Notes under the pieces: generated by a model
The model's input: the letters and a program-made list of their open reading frames with translations, nothing else
Database searches by the model: none
What the model was told of the DNA's origin: nothing
Shown here: positions 31,907-44,019 of the stretch, one piece after another
How the letters are laid out: the number at the start of each line of letters is the position of its first letter
Position numbering within the stretch: the stretch's first letter is position 1
Translations under genes and position numbers: made by a program
Source of the DNA: Paralithodes platypus
Taxonomy: Eukaryota > Arthropoda > Malacostraca > Decapoda > Lithodidae
Assembly (NCBI GenBank): GCA_032716605.1
Contig: CM064517.1
Coordinates: forward strand, 23,014,015-23,078,014
Reading direction: 5' to 3'
Length of the DNA: 64,000 nucleotides

Positions 31907-33694
31907 CCGGACGTGTCTCCCCACGCTCCGCTGGTTCCGCATTTGCTGCGTCCCTAGTGAGTTTTTTCTCATTTGTTTACTCCGGGATGTATCGAGTAAG
32001 GTTAGGTTAGGATATACGTAGCAGGAATGTCCTGGGCTGGTTGCCCGCAGTGCAGTGTATTTTGGGTCGTGTGTTTGGGGCATCTATTTCGGATGTACCC
32101 TCGTGGTCCTGTTTTGGACGTGTGAACTTTTTCACAGTTTAGTTAGCTTGTGATGCAGGCGGCTTTCATTACGCGCTTTTTGCTGCCTTCTATCTTTCTG
32201 AGAAGGTAGCGTTTGTTTTACTGACGTTCCCAGCGTATTTTTCTTCACTTAGTGAAGTTTTTTCTGGGTCCCGAGTCAGTCTTCCCTTTGCCGGAAGTAA
32301 TTGCTACAGTGGTGTGTTGGCGGTGTTTCCTGTTGTGATATTTCCAGTGCTTTTGTTTATATTTCAACGTTTTTGTGCTGTCTGCCTAGGCCTAGCCAGC
32401 CGCTCGTAGCTTTGCCACATGTACAAGTGTTATTGATTTATTTTTAAATATGTAATACTGTGTCATGTGTATCCTGGTTTAGTTGTGTATTGGCTAATTC
32501 CACGGACTATTTATGTTTCCTGGATTAGTTGTGTATTGGCTAATTCCACGGATTATGTGTGTGGGCCCTAGGTTAGTTGTGTTTTGGCTAACTCTCGGGT
32601 CCTATGTGCGTTCAGATGGTTTCTGGACGGGATGGGTTACTTTCCGGCGGATTTTTCTCGGTTACACCATGAAAACCCCGGCCGAGAGCCGTGTTTTGGC
32701 CACGCGTAGTTTCAAAAACAGGCTTGTGTCCCCAGCGAGTAGGTGTCTGTGGCTCTCCAGGACTGCGTCTCTGTGGTGGTGCCTGTTTCAGGCTCCCTAT
32801 GATTCCCGGCGGAATGGCTGTACCCATCTGAACTGAATAAATATTATCTAACATTGTTCATGCGGACATATGTTATGAAGTTTTTCTACCCGGTTTTACA
32901 AACCAAAAGAAAAAACCTAGCTGTTGTTGTGGGCTTTCCCCCCCGGCGATCTTTTACAAAGAAGTGGGGATAGGAACTTATGGGGTTAACGTTTAACATC
33001 AGATCTCACCCGGCGGGTGCACCTTGGTAGGGTGGGATGAACGAATTGGTAATTCAGTTTAGTTAACCGGTCCATTTAGTGATACTATATGTATCGCCGC
33101 CTTCACACATACGGCGATCGAAGGCTCAATTAGGGTTAACATCATTTTTCATAAGTTTTTCACACCCGGCGGGTGCTCCTGGGAGGAGGAAATAAGGAAT
33201 TTACAATTCATATTAGTTAACCAAATAATTGAGAGATACGTTAGTGTATCGCCACCTTCAACATACGGCGATCTCTATGACAATTCGTTAAAAGTCAGAT
33301 CTCGTATTAGCCTGCCCAGTGTTAATCTGCAAGATAATTCAGGGGCCAGCGTCTTTGTGGGGGGTTGTTTTCCAAAATTGAATCTTGAAACAGTCACCAC
33401 CAGAAAGACTATGTTTATAAACGCCATACTGGTCTTTTATATTATGTCAGAGGGTATTCTTAACTTTCTTAAAAACATGTCTAGATATTCGGAAATCTTT
33501 ATCGAACCCCGCCGCGTAACGAGCTGTGATCGTTGTGACATTACGTCTCGTTACCCGGCGGGTTATTAACACTTGTGTGCGAACATGTTGGGTTAACCTT
33601 ATGAGCATTAATTCCTGGAAATGTTCTTTTTTCCAGGGCTGGGCTCCGGCGGACCAATACAGAACCTGCAGTAGTTTTCCCACCAGTCTCTGTC
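31907..33694 (+). promoter_or_regulatory. DIRS copy B 5' leader with hairpin repeats
   Basis: Three near-tandem 46-50 bp units with TTAGTTGTGTATTGGCTAA begin near 32474, 32520 and 32569. Palindromes CACCCGGCGGGTG lie at 33007-33019 and 33163-33175 (156 bp apart), with ACCCGGCGGGT at 33553. GTATCGCC...GGCGAT hairpins lie at about 33090-33120 and 33245-33275. CCGGCGG recurs at 32644, 32806 and 33648. No gene. Confidence 0.7.
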
Positions 33695-36319
33695 ATGGCT
33701 ACCTTTGCCCCAGTTTTTGCTTTATGCATTACTCCAACCTGTGCTGGTATCCCTCTTTTTGCGCACACTCTTTGTATCAAGTGTGTTAAATGTCTAGACC
33801 GTTCAAGGGGTCTGTGGGTGATGCGCAACTGTTCCTTTTGCTCCCAACTCAGTGTAAAAGTATTACAAGACAATGATAAGACCGCAGCGGTCGCCTTACG
33901 AGAAGTTAGGCAACAAATGGCAGCTTATACTACTATTGTGGCTCATAAGTCACTTCAATGTGATAACGTCCCACTTTGGGATAGGCTTCTAATTGAGCAC
34001 CCTCCCCCTAAACGTTCCTCTCGAGTAACTATCCGTAAGCCGGCAGAAACTGGACAGGGTTCTGTGTCATCTCCTGCCTCAGCTACTCCGAAACGTCAAC
34101 GTGAGCCTACACCCCCGGCGGCAGCCTCCTCGTCTCGGGCGAGATCTAGGTCTAGGTCACCACTTAGACACCAGCCACCCAGTCTTGCCTCTTCACCATC
34201 GAGTAAGTAGAGTAAGACGGAAAGTTCCACCAGTGATCACGGCGATAAATCCTTCAAATCAAAGAGTAGTTCACGGTCACACCGCAGCCATAAATCTTCG
34301 AGAAAGGATTCCCATGATAGAAAGGCCTCCCGACATTCGCCGGAATCTAGTACTTCTCGTCATACCTCTACCCCAGACAGAGCTAGGTGTTCGGTCTCAG
34401 GGGTCCAGTGTAGTGCCTGTACCTAAAGATACTTTACCTATTCGCATTTTAACCCTGGATTTAGAGAGTTCAGGGAGCTCAGTGGTTGAGAGTGTTTCGG
34501 ACTCCCAAGGGAGTGTAGGCCAAGGCCTAGGTGTTTGGCGATATTCTCGACCAGTGCCTGACCACCCACTTCCGGCTCAAATTATTCACACAGTGGCTGA
34601 CGTCCACCGGGACGCGGCGATCCCATCCTCTATTCCTGACTTATCTTGGCAACAAGATGGTACCCCCGCTTCGGCGGAATCCTCTCATGAGGGACAGGAG
34701 GACAAAGACGAGGTTTCAATTATATCAGATATGGAAGTGCAAGAGTCGGGTTCCGGCTTAGACGCCGCACAAGATCTTACTGATTCATCATTGAGTACAT
34801 CATCAAATAAATTTGTCACAGCACAGGAAATTGATGGGCTACTAATTAATGCTTTATCTAAATTTTTTGGCCAACAGCCTGAAACTCCTACAGTGGCCCT
34901 GGGAGCTCCTACGACAAGCTCTACGGTACGGCCTCTGATGACTTCTATTGCTTTGACTCAGAGCCCTCACCCTCCCTCTATGTCACCATCGGTGGTCACT
35001 AGGCCTGCTACGGCGGCATTGACCACTTCGAATGTAAGGGTTATAACGGATGTCAATCCGCCCCCTTTAGACAAAGCTCCTCTCAGAAAGGTAGCTATGC
35101 CCTTGCTTTACGGTCCAGACGAATCATGGGTCCTTTGGCCCCCACTAAGCCAGAGCTCGCCCAACCTACCTTGTCAGGGGAACTCCCAGTGCCGCAAGAA
35201 TGGGTCATCCAAGGCAATAAATCTAAGAAATTAAGGGCCTTGGATACTTTGGGGAATGTACTCGATGTCAATGTCAGGGCTATACCTAGTTATTATCACC
35301 AGGACTATTTTGTTTATACTGCTAAGCCTGCTTTACCCTCTGCCTCAGCTTCAAAATTGTTTTCTGACTGGTCTAAGCATGATGGGTTTAATGACATTAA
35401 GACACTGTCAGCTCTCACTCCAGAACTCGATTTGCAAACCGTCACAGACGCAGCCGCTAATCCAGTCTTGAAGGTGGGGCAGTTGGGTCCAGGACCTTGG
35501 GTGGAATGGGAGACAGAGGCTCAAAACTTTGCGACCACATTTACTTCCAAAACTTTCCACCAGATCCCTCAAGATACTCATTCTTGGTTCTCCATGCCAG
35601 TGTGTTCTGCCGGCGGAGTCCCTTCAGCTTTGTTTGCTTTCTTAGCTGCCCCTAAAATTAATCTTTGTGAACTAAAGGACCCTTTTACTACCCCTACCCC
35701 AACTCACCTAGACCGAGAATTTAGGCTACGGGGGAAAGCTTTTCGCCTGTTCTCCCAATACATAGTGTCACAACAGGTAGCAAAGTCATTGCTCCGGTCC
35801 ACTCAGGCAATCGCGGATGCCAGAAGATCGGTTGAACTGTCCCGGCGACTGCTTCTTCAGTCGTCAATCCAATCATTGGGTGACATACGCACAGCCTTGC
35901 TTGAGGCGGTACGAGCGAGACAAGGTCTCAGAATGTCCTTGGTACGGAAGCTTCCTGATCGCATTGCGAATCAGGTGGTCATGTCACCAGTGCTCACTCC
36001 CTCTTTAATGTCCCCTGAAGTGTGGCGAACAGTTTTTAATATGGCTCAGGCCTTTAAACATAGTCCCACCCCTTCTAAGAAACCTGCCTTTAACTTCCCC
36101 AAACCCAAGCCAGTCGCTAAGGCTCCGCCGGGGGGATCTAAGCCCTTTCATCCACCTAAGTCCTCCTCCCCTCAAGGTCAGTACAGGCATAGACAGGGTA
36201 GGTTTTCAGGTCAGAGAGGACGCGGCTATAATAAGCCGGGTCAGGGCCCGTCTTCTGCCAACGCCAGCCAGCCGGCGAAGCGTCCACCACCACTAACTCC
36301 ACCACCATCAAAAAACTAA
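33695..36319 (+). pseudogene. DIRS gag, copy B, disrupted
   Basis: Starts with the same Cys-rich module as copy A (C11, C16, H24, C27, C30 and so on), then the SR-rich region. There is a TAG at 34208-34210, a frameshift at about 34385, and a return shift at about 35128. The C-terminal part 35126-36319 (397 codons) is open, with LDREFRLRGKAFRLFSQYI and the basic tail. It ends in AAA AAC TAA like copy A. Confidence 0.88.
36310..36316 (+). promoter_or_regulatory. -1 frameshift heptamer A AAA AAC, copy B
   Basis: Same position and phase as in copy A: TCA AAA AAC TAA, with the -1 frame (AAA AAA CTA AAG) leading into pol. Confidence 0.7.
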
Positions 36320-38222
36320 AGTCTCTCTCACTCCCGGTGCCAGTCTCAAGGCCGGTGGATCCGAGGGTAGTACAGCCGGCGAACCCTTGTCTTCAAACTG
36401 GGTCGTTCCGAACGTGTCACCAAGCATGGCCGTTAAACACTTGGGCACGGATGGTGGCACGCAAAGGCATCACTTGGCAGTGGCTCCGGCGACCTCGCTT
36501 ACGTCAGCCGACAACGGCGAATCTAGTTTCATTAGAGGTGGAGTCACTGGTCCAGGAAATGATTGCCAAGAATGTCATCATCCCGGTCCCTCCAAATTAC
36601 CCAGTATTCACGTCCAAGCTATTTTTGGTTCCCAAAAGGGACAGTGTTCAGATGAGACCGGTCGTATCTGAACCTTCACATTCACAACGAGTCATTCCGA
36701 ATGTTAACAGTACACCAAATCAGGCTAACACTTCCGCCGGGAGGTTGGATGTGTTCCCTAGACCTGACAAACGCTTATTGGCACGTATCGGTAAACAAAA
36801 GATTTCAAAGGTTTCTGGCCTTACGGATCAGGCATAAAAATTTAGTTTTTCAGAGGATGCCATTCAGTTTGAACCTGGCACCTCGATTATTCACGAAATT
36901 AGTCCGGCAAGCCCTGATGCCATTGTTAAAGCAAGGAATCAGAATTTTGTGGTACCTAGACGACTGGCTGGTGGTGGCAGATACAGAGCAATTATGCATA
37001 AAACATGTCAACATAACTTTAAATCATGTCAAAACTCTAGGGTTCAAGGTAAATCTGGTAAAGTCAAACCTTGTTCCCTCACGAGTAGTTCAGTGGATAG
37101 AGCTGGTTTGGGACACAGCTGCTCTCACTCTGAGTCAGAGTGTGGACAATCGGAACAGGTTTCGCAGGAAACTGTTCATGTTTCTTCACAGTCTGACTAC
37201 GACCCGGAGCATCTGGGAGTCTGGTCGGCTCTCTCAACTGGATTCAACTAACTGTAATGTTGGGCCGGTTGAAAGTAAAACGTTTAATATTGGAGGGCAA
37301 CAAATATTTCCCACTCTTACCGGCGAGAAAATTATGGCCCATACCAAAATTAATCCACAACTTACTAGCGGTCTGGGCGAAGAGGGAAATGTTGCACTCA
37401 GTAATGTCATGGACCTCTCCTCCGCCAACGGTATGGGTAGACACGGATGCGTCAGGCACAATAGGTTGGGGTTTTCAGTCAAACCAGGGGCACCAGGATC
37501 AGGGACTTTGGTCCCACTTAGAAATCTCCCACATCAATGTCAAAGAATTACTAGTCCCCTTGTATTTCCTTCAGGCTCACGGCTCTACTTTACGGGGCAA
37601 GTCGGTGGCCTTCAGAATGGACAATCTGAATGCAGTTCACTGTATTCAGAAACAAGGGTCAACGAGATCACGGAAGTTGCTAAACGTGTCAGAAGATATT
37701 TTTACTCTGTGGCTAGACATTTATCTTCACGCATCTTATCTCCCAGGCGTAGCAAACGTCTGGGCAGACGCTCTGTCCCGGTGACAGAGCACGACAGTAG
37801 AATGGGAGCTCAAGCAACCCATTTTCAACCTAATAATTGCAGAGCTCTACCATCCACAAGTGGATCTGTTTGCATCCGAGGAGACTCACAAACTCCCTCT
37901 ATACCTCACCCGCCGGACGAGAACGCCGGCAGGGGGGCCAGACGCCCTAGTGACAGACTGGAACAGATGGAGCTCCATCTATCTGTTTCCGCCGCCAGAC
38001 GCGTCACTAATGTGCCACGTAGTGGACAAACTACAAGATTATCGAGGCTTAGTCTCGCTAATCGCGCCCCTGTGGCCGGCGCAGTTATGGTACCAGCAAT
38101 TAAAGACGTGGTGCCCGCACCCGGTGTCGCTCCCGGTCGAGTATTTCCACTTAGACACGATTGGCAACCTAGCGACCTCGCTGACTTTTGCATTATGGAC
38201 ATTCAAGAGGCTAAGTGGCTAG
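36316..38222 (+). pseudogene. DIRS pol (RT-RNase H-MT), copy B, disrupted
   Basis: RT N-terminus in the frame 36337-36665, with a frameshift at about 36665 (in MRPVVDLSYLN), then SLDLTNAYWHV, MPFSLNLAPRLF and WYLDDW (about 36948-36965). A two-base deletion near 37222 shifts the reading into the recombinase frame. RNase H resumes in the pol frame at 37257 (WVDTDASGTIGWGF, FRMDNLNAVHC, ADALSR). A TGA at 37782-37784 follows ADALSR directly, where copy A has AGA. The MT region with MDLFASEETHKLPLY runs to 38222. Confidence 0.85.
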
Positions 38223-39175
38223 CACCATATGGTAGAGATGTGACCAATAAATTAATAAATCAATATACTCAGTCTACGAAACGACAGTATCAATCACATT
38301 GGCAAGCCTTTACTTCTTGGATCATTAGAACAGAACAAACTGTTCCCTCAGTGGCGTTAGTTTTTAATTATTTGAATTATCTGTTTGAGCAGAAACGTTT
38401 ATCTGTGGTAACGTTAAAAAATCACTTAACTGCGATTAGAGTGCCCTTTTTAGACCTTACAGGTCTCTCCATACCGGTAGCGGAGGAAACAGGTTTTATG
38501 AGAGCATGTTTTAAACTCCGCCCACCTGCCCGTCAGCTCATGCCTACATGGTCTCTGGACAAAGCATTGTCTTTACTTCACTCTCGTCTGTACCAAAATA
38601 CTGCAGATTTTGCATTACTCTTAAAAAAGGCTGTATTCCTTTTGGCTTTGGCCACCGGGAACAGAGTGTCTAAGCTGGCGGCGATGAGCAACACACCTAA
38701 TTGCCTTAGGTTTGGTAGACTTAATGAATGTATTCACATTGCACCTTCCCCAGGATTTGTAGCCAAGAATGAGCACAGTGCACACGTGTTTTCGGAGTTC
38801 ACTGTGCCGGCGTTAAAAAGGGGAAAGGTGCACCATAATCTATGTCCAGTGCAAGCTCTAACCAAATATTTGAGAGTAGCTCCTCTAAACCCCCAAGGTG
38901 CTTTGTGGGTAGCAAGTACGGGTAAACGCTTACTGAAACGGAGATTGGCTTCTCTTTTGGTCGAAGTCATTAAAGAGAGTAATCCCGGCGTTGTGGGTAG
39001 GGCCCATGATTTACGCAAATGGGCAGCATCTTTACGTTTCCTGAAGAACTTTTCAGTAGAAGATATTACGTCCACACATTTGTGGGCTTCTAATCATATG
39101 TTTTTGACTAGATACTTGTCAGTTGCTCTAGACAAACCTTCCTTACCATGTATAGCTTTAAGCCAGAGGGTCTAG
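36426..39175 (+). pseudogene. Tyrosine recombinase and its overlapping upstream frame, copy B
   Basis: The recombinase part (about 38110-39175) is open and keeps Arg (AGA 38663-38665), HDLRK (from 39005), and Tyr (TAC 39113-39115). In front of it the same frame is open over RNase H and MT back to the two-base deletion at about 37222. Upstream of that, the equivalent frame is interrupted by a frameshift at about 36665 and a TAA at about 36836. The first ATG after the gag stop (36426, CAAGCATGG) is in this frame, 107 bases downstream, as in copy A. Confidence 0.8.
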
Positions 39176-39714
39176 GTGGCCCTTCAGTCACTTTTGTTTA
39201 CTTTCAAGGAAAAAGAGGGGGGGGGGGGTGCAGTCAGTGTAACATAGGACACCCTAGACCCCGCCGGAGTGTAAGAGCTGTGATACAAATTAAGGTTAAT
39301 GTGATATGAAAATTTCTCTGTTCTATTCAGGGCGAGAAATTGTGCTAGTACAATGTTAGTACAAACAACAGGGTTGTTATAGTAGTTTTAGCTGTGAAAG
39401 CAATTTAGTATTAAACAGTGGAGATATTTTGCAAGATATTTCCACGAATATTATGGGATTATATGTGCACATGTAAACTTATAACTTGTTATTTTTGTCA
39501 CCACTCGCTGAGTGGGGTGCCTTTGTAACTACTGATCTGTTCACAGAATCTCCAGAGTTACCCCTTTTTTGTCAAGCAGGCTTCTTTGAAGCACGCACCT
39601 GCTTGAACCCCTTTTTTGTATATATATGGGCTGCGCCATGTGTAAATATATTTTCAAAGTAAGAATACTATGTGGTTGTTTGATTATCTGCTTTTCTAGA
39701 GTTATGATATGATT

Positions 39715-40275
39715 ACGAATGTCCCCCTCCAGTCTTAGAAATCAGGCATGTTCGTTAATGATGGAGGGGCCACTAATAAATTATAGGTTTGACTCCTGTA
39801 AGGAGATAAAGAAAACCTAATATTTAGTAGTGGCCCCGTAATCATTGACGACTGGGGCCCTCCCGACCATCCCCTTCCCATTCGTTGATGTATTAAGGAT
39901 TTTGGTTTACTTGATATGTCAGTGAAGGAAGAATGACGCCTGAATCAGCGTCTGGTCAAAGATCCACACAAGTACATCCACGATATGATGGAAAGCTTAT
40001 TGGATAGTTATTCTTATTTTCTTTTTGTTTTTATTTTTTACAAAGTTTTTTCGTAGTGAGAACCCAATTCATAATGACTGAAGCCATGAGTGAGGTCGCG
40101 TGCGCTCATGATGAAGGCTCCTCAGATTTTAAATGCTCTGCGCGGTAGATTCAAACTACGGCGGATTAGTGTTTGAAGAGGATGCCTTATGTAATAGGCA
40201 TGTTCGTCAATGATTACGGGGCCACTACTAAATATTAGGTTTTCTTTATCTCCTTACAGGAGTCAAACCTATAAT
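39715..40275 (+). repeat. DIRS copy B internal complementary region and 3' terminal repeat
   Basis: 39748-39782 complements the 5' tip (31578-31612). 39780-39850 complements the 3' tip (about 40205-40275). 39925-40204 is the inverse of 31600-31890. The two complementary parts abut at AATAAATTATAGG, giving an end-to-end template. Confidence 0.85.
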
Positions 40276-40690
40276 CTCTCCATTCCATCCGATCACTCAT
40301 AGACTACACGCAGCTGCAGGCACGACCTCCCAAAATCATCCTTCTGAATCCTCTTTTCCTCGCGAGGACAGAGTCCACCTGGCCAGGCTGAAATGCGGGC
40401 ACCATCCAGCTCTCCTGAGCTATGGGACTGCATATCTCTGTCGTCGACACCTGCCCAGGATGCAACACAGCACCCCCTACTATTAGACACATCATAGAAG
40501 ATTGCATTCTACACAATCACTTATGCCAACAACATAATCTACATTCCTTGAGAGCCCTGTGGGAAAGCCCGATCGTGGCTATGGCCTTCCTTAGAGACTC
40601 GGGGCTATTCGGCCAGTCAGCTTAGGGAACGACTACAACTCACAAACTCACTGCCATCTTAACCTCCTCCGTGACAATCGATGAGTCATC
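40276..40690 (+). pseudogene. LINE C-terminal region continuing from 31577
   Basis: Reads as EDRVHLARLKCGHHPALLSY and then, after a frameshift, CPGCNTAPPTIRHIIEDC and LRALWESPIVAMAFLRDSGL. This Cys-rich C-terminal segment follows RT in Jockey-like LINEs. It is the distal half of the copy interrupted by DIRS B. Confidence 0.75.
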
Positions 40691-41398
40691 CGACGAAAGC
40701 GACTATTCCCTACAGACCTGGACTGTGTACCCTTCATTAACAGTTAGACAGACATATGTGTGATATGCGCAAGTCAAGCGCCCTACACATTATAAATCGA
40801 GAAAGCATATCATCGACAACCATAACCTCTGAAGTGCGCATGGGGGGTATGAGACACCACACTCCTGTGCTGACGTATTTTAGCTGTTCCCATCACTAAA
40901 ATATTTATTTGACCATAAATAGCATTAATACTTATCCATATGCGCCTATTATAGGTTGATTATAAAGGTATTAACCTGTTACAACAATAAAACAAGTGGA
41001 AACAGCATTTGGATGGTCAAAATCGGCAATACAGGCCGGGAGTTACACAATGTATAGCTGAGGCAACCTCCCAGCCCACCACTTTCCTCCATCTCTGGAG
41101 AGAGACTGTCGATCGATACTCTCTCTCTCTCTCTCTCTTGCACTCGCTTGCTAACAGTGATGACAACGCCCTGCTACCAACTCGCTAATGTTAGCACGAA
41201 AATAGACCACAGGAAAAGGGAATAACAGGGAAACTAGGTGATAACTGAAGGAGGGGAGGAAACTGGGGAAGGAGGGGAGGTGGAGGAGTGATATTTGGCA
41301 TGGCCCAGGGGCAAAAAAAAATAAAAAAAATAAAAAAATAAAAACAAAAAAAATATGTTTTTTCGGTGTTTTAAATTGATGTTTTTTTTCCCTGACTC
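40691..41398. other. Gene-free stretch
   Basis: Short (TC)n at about 41122-41139 and an A-rich run at about 41315-41355. Nothing else recognised. Confidence 0.5.
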
Positions 41399-41843
41399 TT
41401 AACCCGTCCAGCACTAGCGACGCGCCAGACGCGTCGGCGATGTATGTAACGCACAGCCCCAGCGACGCGTCTGACGAGTCACCCTAATTGCTCCGACCGT
41501 AACCTCAGGTGTAGCCACTCGAGAGGGTTCAGATTTGTATGGGAAATGTGTACGTATCCCACGCAACCGTACCGATGGTTGAAAACTCTCAAAGTCCACG
41601 TGCGTGCGCGTGAGCGCGCAATAACCTGGTTTTGGGGGGAAATTGCCTTAAATTTTTTACTCTTGTAAAATCCGTTTTCGGGGGCTCTGTAGGACCATTT
41701 TTTGAGCTTTTTGATCGGTTTTTCGTGGTTTTTCCTTCATTCCTAACCCATTCGCTATTGTTTCTGGAATAAAAAAAAAAATCAAAACCGGCCGGGTTCT
41801 GGGTGTACATTTATTAATAATCAGCCGGGGCTCGACGGGTTAA
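41399..41843. mobile_element. TTAA-flanked MITE, family 4
   Basis: Ends TTAACCCGTCCAGC and CTCGACGGGTTAA. The inside carries CAGCGACGCGTCTGACG repeats at about 41416-41480. Downstream 41843-41905 has two copies of AGAGTCTTCC(C/A)GCAGTTC ending in another GGGTTAA, possibly a second small element sharing the TTAA. Confidence 0.65.
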
Positions 41844-42039
41844 GAGTCTTCCCGCAGTTCGCCGGGGGAACTCTTAAGAGTCTTCCAGCAGTTCCCGGGT
41901 TAAACACTCATCCGCCTATGGCCTAGCCAAAATAAGTAACATACACCTTAAGACACCTGGGATCACAAGGCATTCAAGCACTCACCAACATACAGCTATT
42001 CACACAACGTAATTAATACCAAATATCTGGAAGCATGGT

Positions 42040-42486
42040 GTCATCATCACAAGTTAGAAAGAATCCAGAGAGCAGTTACTAGATTGGTTCCAAGTCTCAG
42101 AGAACTGCCATATGAAGGGAGGCTAGACAAATTAAATCTACCGAGTTTAAAAGAGAGGAGAGAGAGGGGAGACATGATAATGATGTACAAATGCACCCGG
42201 GGGCTGCAGAGGCTGGATAGGGAGGATATGTTAACTATGGATACAGGAATAACTAGAGGCCATAGCTACAAAGTAAAAAGACCTACCTGCAAGAACGATA
42301 TCAGGAAGTTTAGCTTCCCCTATAGATGTATTGACAAATGGAATGGGCTGGAGGAGGAGGTGGTAGGGGGAAGGAACATCCATATTTTCAAGAAAAAATT
42401 GGATAAAAAGTAGACTGAGAGACGGGACAACACGAGCTTAGCTCAACTCCTGTAAACTACAATTAGGTAAATACAATTAGGTAAAT
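42040..42486 (+). pseudogene. LINE C-terminal fragment with 14-bp tail repeats
   Basis: Open for 109 codons: ERIQRAVTRLVPSLRELPYE, LNLPSLKERRERGD, SYKVKRPTCKNDIRKFSFPY, then a stop. This is the C-terminal region of the family seen complete at 46.9-50.2 kb. The 3' end is ACAATTAGGTAAAT in two tandem copies (42459-42486). Confidence 0.8.
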
Positions 42487-42489
42487 ACA

Positions 42490-43652
42490 ATCCCCAAACC
42501 AAACAAGACCCCATGCTACCCTCCTCACACCGCCCAATCACTCTCCTTTGCACCCCCTCAAAAGTTACCGAATGCCTCATATTACAACTAACCACACCTC
42601 ACATTCCCCTAGCTCTACATCAAACCAACACAACTCCACAAACACCCAAAAAGTTTTTGATGGCAACAATTCAGAACACTTGTTACAATTGACATAAGTA
42701 AAGCTTTTGATACCATTCCCCGCCACAACCTTACAAAATTCTTAACACAAACATGTACAATAACACAAAAAGATGGCTGGCCAACTATCTAGCAGGCAGA
42801 TGTGCTCATGTAAGATTTGCTGGCCAGTCATCGAACATCAGAAATTTCCCAAACGAAGTCCCTCAGGAATCCGTCTTGTCACCAACACTTTCCAATCTTT
42901 ACATGCACGACCCACCCATGCCCCACACATCCCAGATACACACAGCCTCTTCCGCACACACGACATAACACTCACATGTACACATAGAGACACAAACACA
43001 GCCGCACAACTCCTCCAACTGTACCTCAATACACTACACGCTGGTTCACCGCAGCCAAATCTACGGCGACCCTTCTCACAAACTGGACAGTAGAACACCT
43101 CACCTTAAACTACATCCCTATACCACATACACACACACCCAAAATCCTTGTAATTTAAACAACATATTACAAGCATAAAAAACAAACTGACACCAATACT
43201 AAATGCCTTCAAGTCACTTGCCCACACAACATTTGGACATCATTTCATGAATCACCAACCCACCATTTAACTTACATATAAACCTAAATAAATTAAACTA
43301 ATGAATACATGTGTTACTCCAAGGATTCAAACCTAGGATACTCAAACAAACTAACACCACAGTATACAAACAATACATATGTTCAGTGATGGAATATGCT
43401 AGCCCTGCTTGGGCCTCTAACCTCTCTGAAACACATCACAACACCCTACAGACATATAGAACAAAGCCCTCAAAATAATCACTGGCTGCACAGCTACCAC
43501 ACCTACAGAAAACCTACACCAGGAAACCCAAGTCCTCAAAATCAAGGATCACCTTGATACGAGAGGCACACAATTTCTCGCTGCAGCCTCCACAAACCAA
43601 CACCACTCACTACACTACACTACATCCCAGAACATCCACACACACACCAAGG
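42490..43652 (+). pseudogene. Degenerate LINE RT, second copy of the 30.3-kb family
   Basis: Weak but recognisable order: about 42700 ISKAFDTIPRHNL-like, RWLANYLAGRC (about 42772), the active-site region near 42950 (lost), and MEYASPAWASNLSE (about 43390). Many stops. A piece at 43255-43345 resembles 21265-21340 (possible SINE). It runs into the assembly gap. Confidence 0.65.
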
Positions 43653-43752
43653 NNNNNNNNNNNNNNNNNNNNNNNNNNNNNNNNNNNNNNNNNNNNNNNN
43701 NNNNNNNNNNNNNNNNNNNNNNNNNNNNNNNNNNNNNNNNNNNNNNNNNNNN
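43653..43752. other. Assembly gap (100 N)
   Basis: Exactly 100 unknown bases. The right side begins inside a BEL LTR, so the outer roughly 330 bases of that LTR are missing or collapsed. Confidence 1.
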
Positions 43753-44014
43753 TTCCCTTTTATCGTGACAATATAAAATATGATTTAAGGGTTCTATATT
43801 CGTCCCCCGTGATTAAATGAATAAGGGAAAATAAACTACATATAATTGGTGCAACCACAGTAATATTTATCCACACCGATAAATAAAGTAATGCTTATAA
43901 ACAAAAAGGACCCAGCGGGTCGTGAACCCGGGAAATTCAAACTACGGTATAAGGTATACCAGCTATGAATTCACGACAATAACTCCGCCACCAGTTATAT
44001 CCAAGTATTTGACA
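43753..44014 (-). repeat. BEL1 3' LTR (partial)
   Basis: Matches 51930-52168 and 63915-64000 (TAAGGGTTCTATATT, GTGATTAAAT, AATAAGGGAAAATAAACTA). Truncated by the gap. Confidence 0.85.
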
Positions 44015-44019
44015 ATTGT

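Larger units (their letters stand above)
31578..40275 (+). mobile_element. DIRS-type retrotransposon, copy B (decayed)
   Basis: Same organisation as copy A in plus orientation: 5' end TTATTAGTGGCCCCTCC at 31578, leader to 33694, gag 33695-36319, pol/YR 36316-39175, 3' end at 40275. The internal complementary region (39715-39850) and right terminal repeat (39925-40275) are complete. It is inserted in a LINE that continues on the other side. Damage: nonsense codons in gag, pol and the overlapping frame, and several frameshifts. Confidence 0.92.

Noticed and set aside
34101..34390. N-terminal part of a 377-codon plus-strand frame
   Set aside because: Only the part after about 34400 is gag; the beginning is an out-of-frame reading of the RS region.
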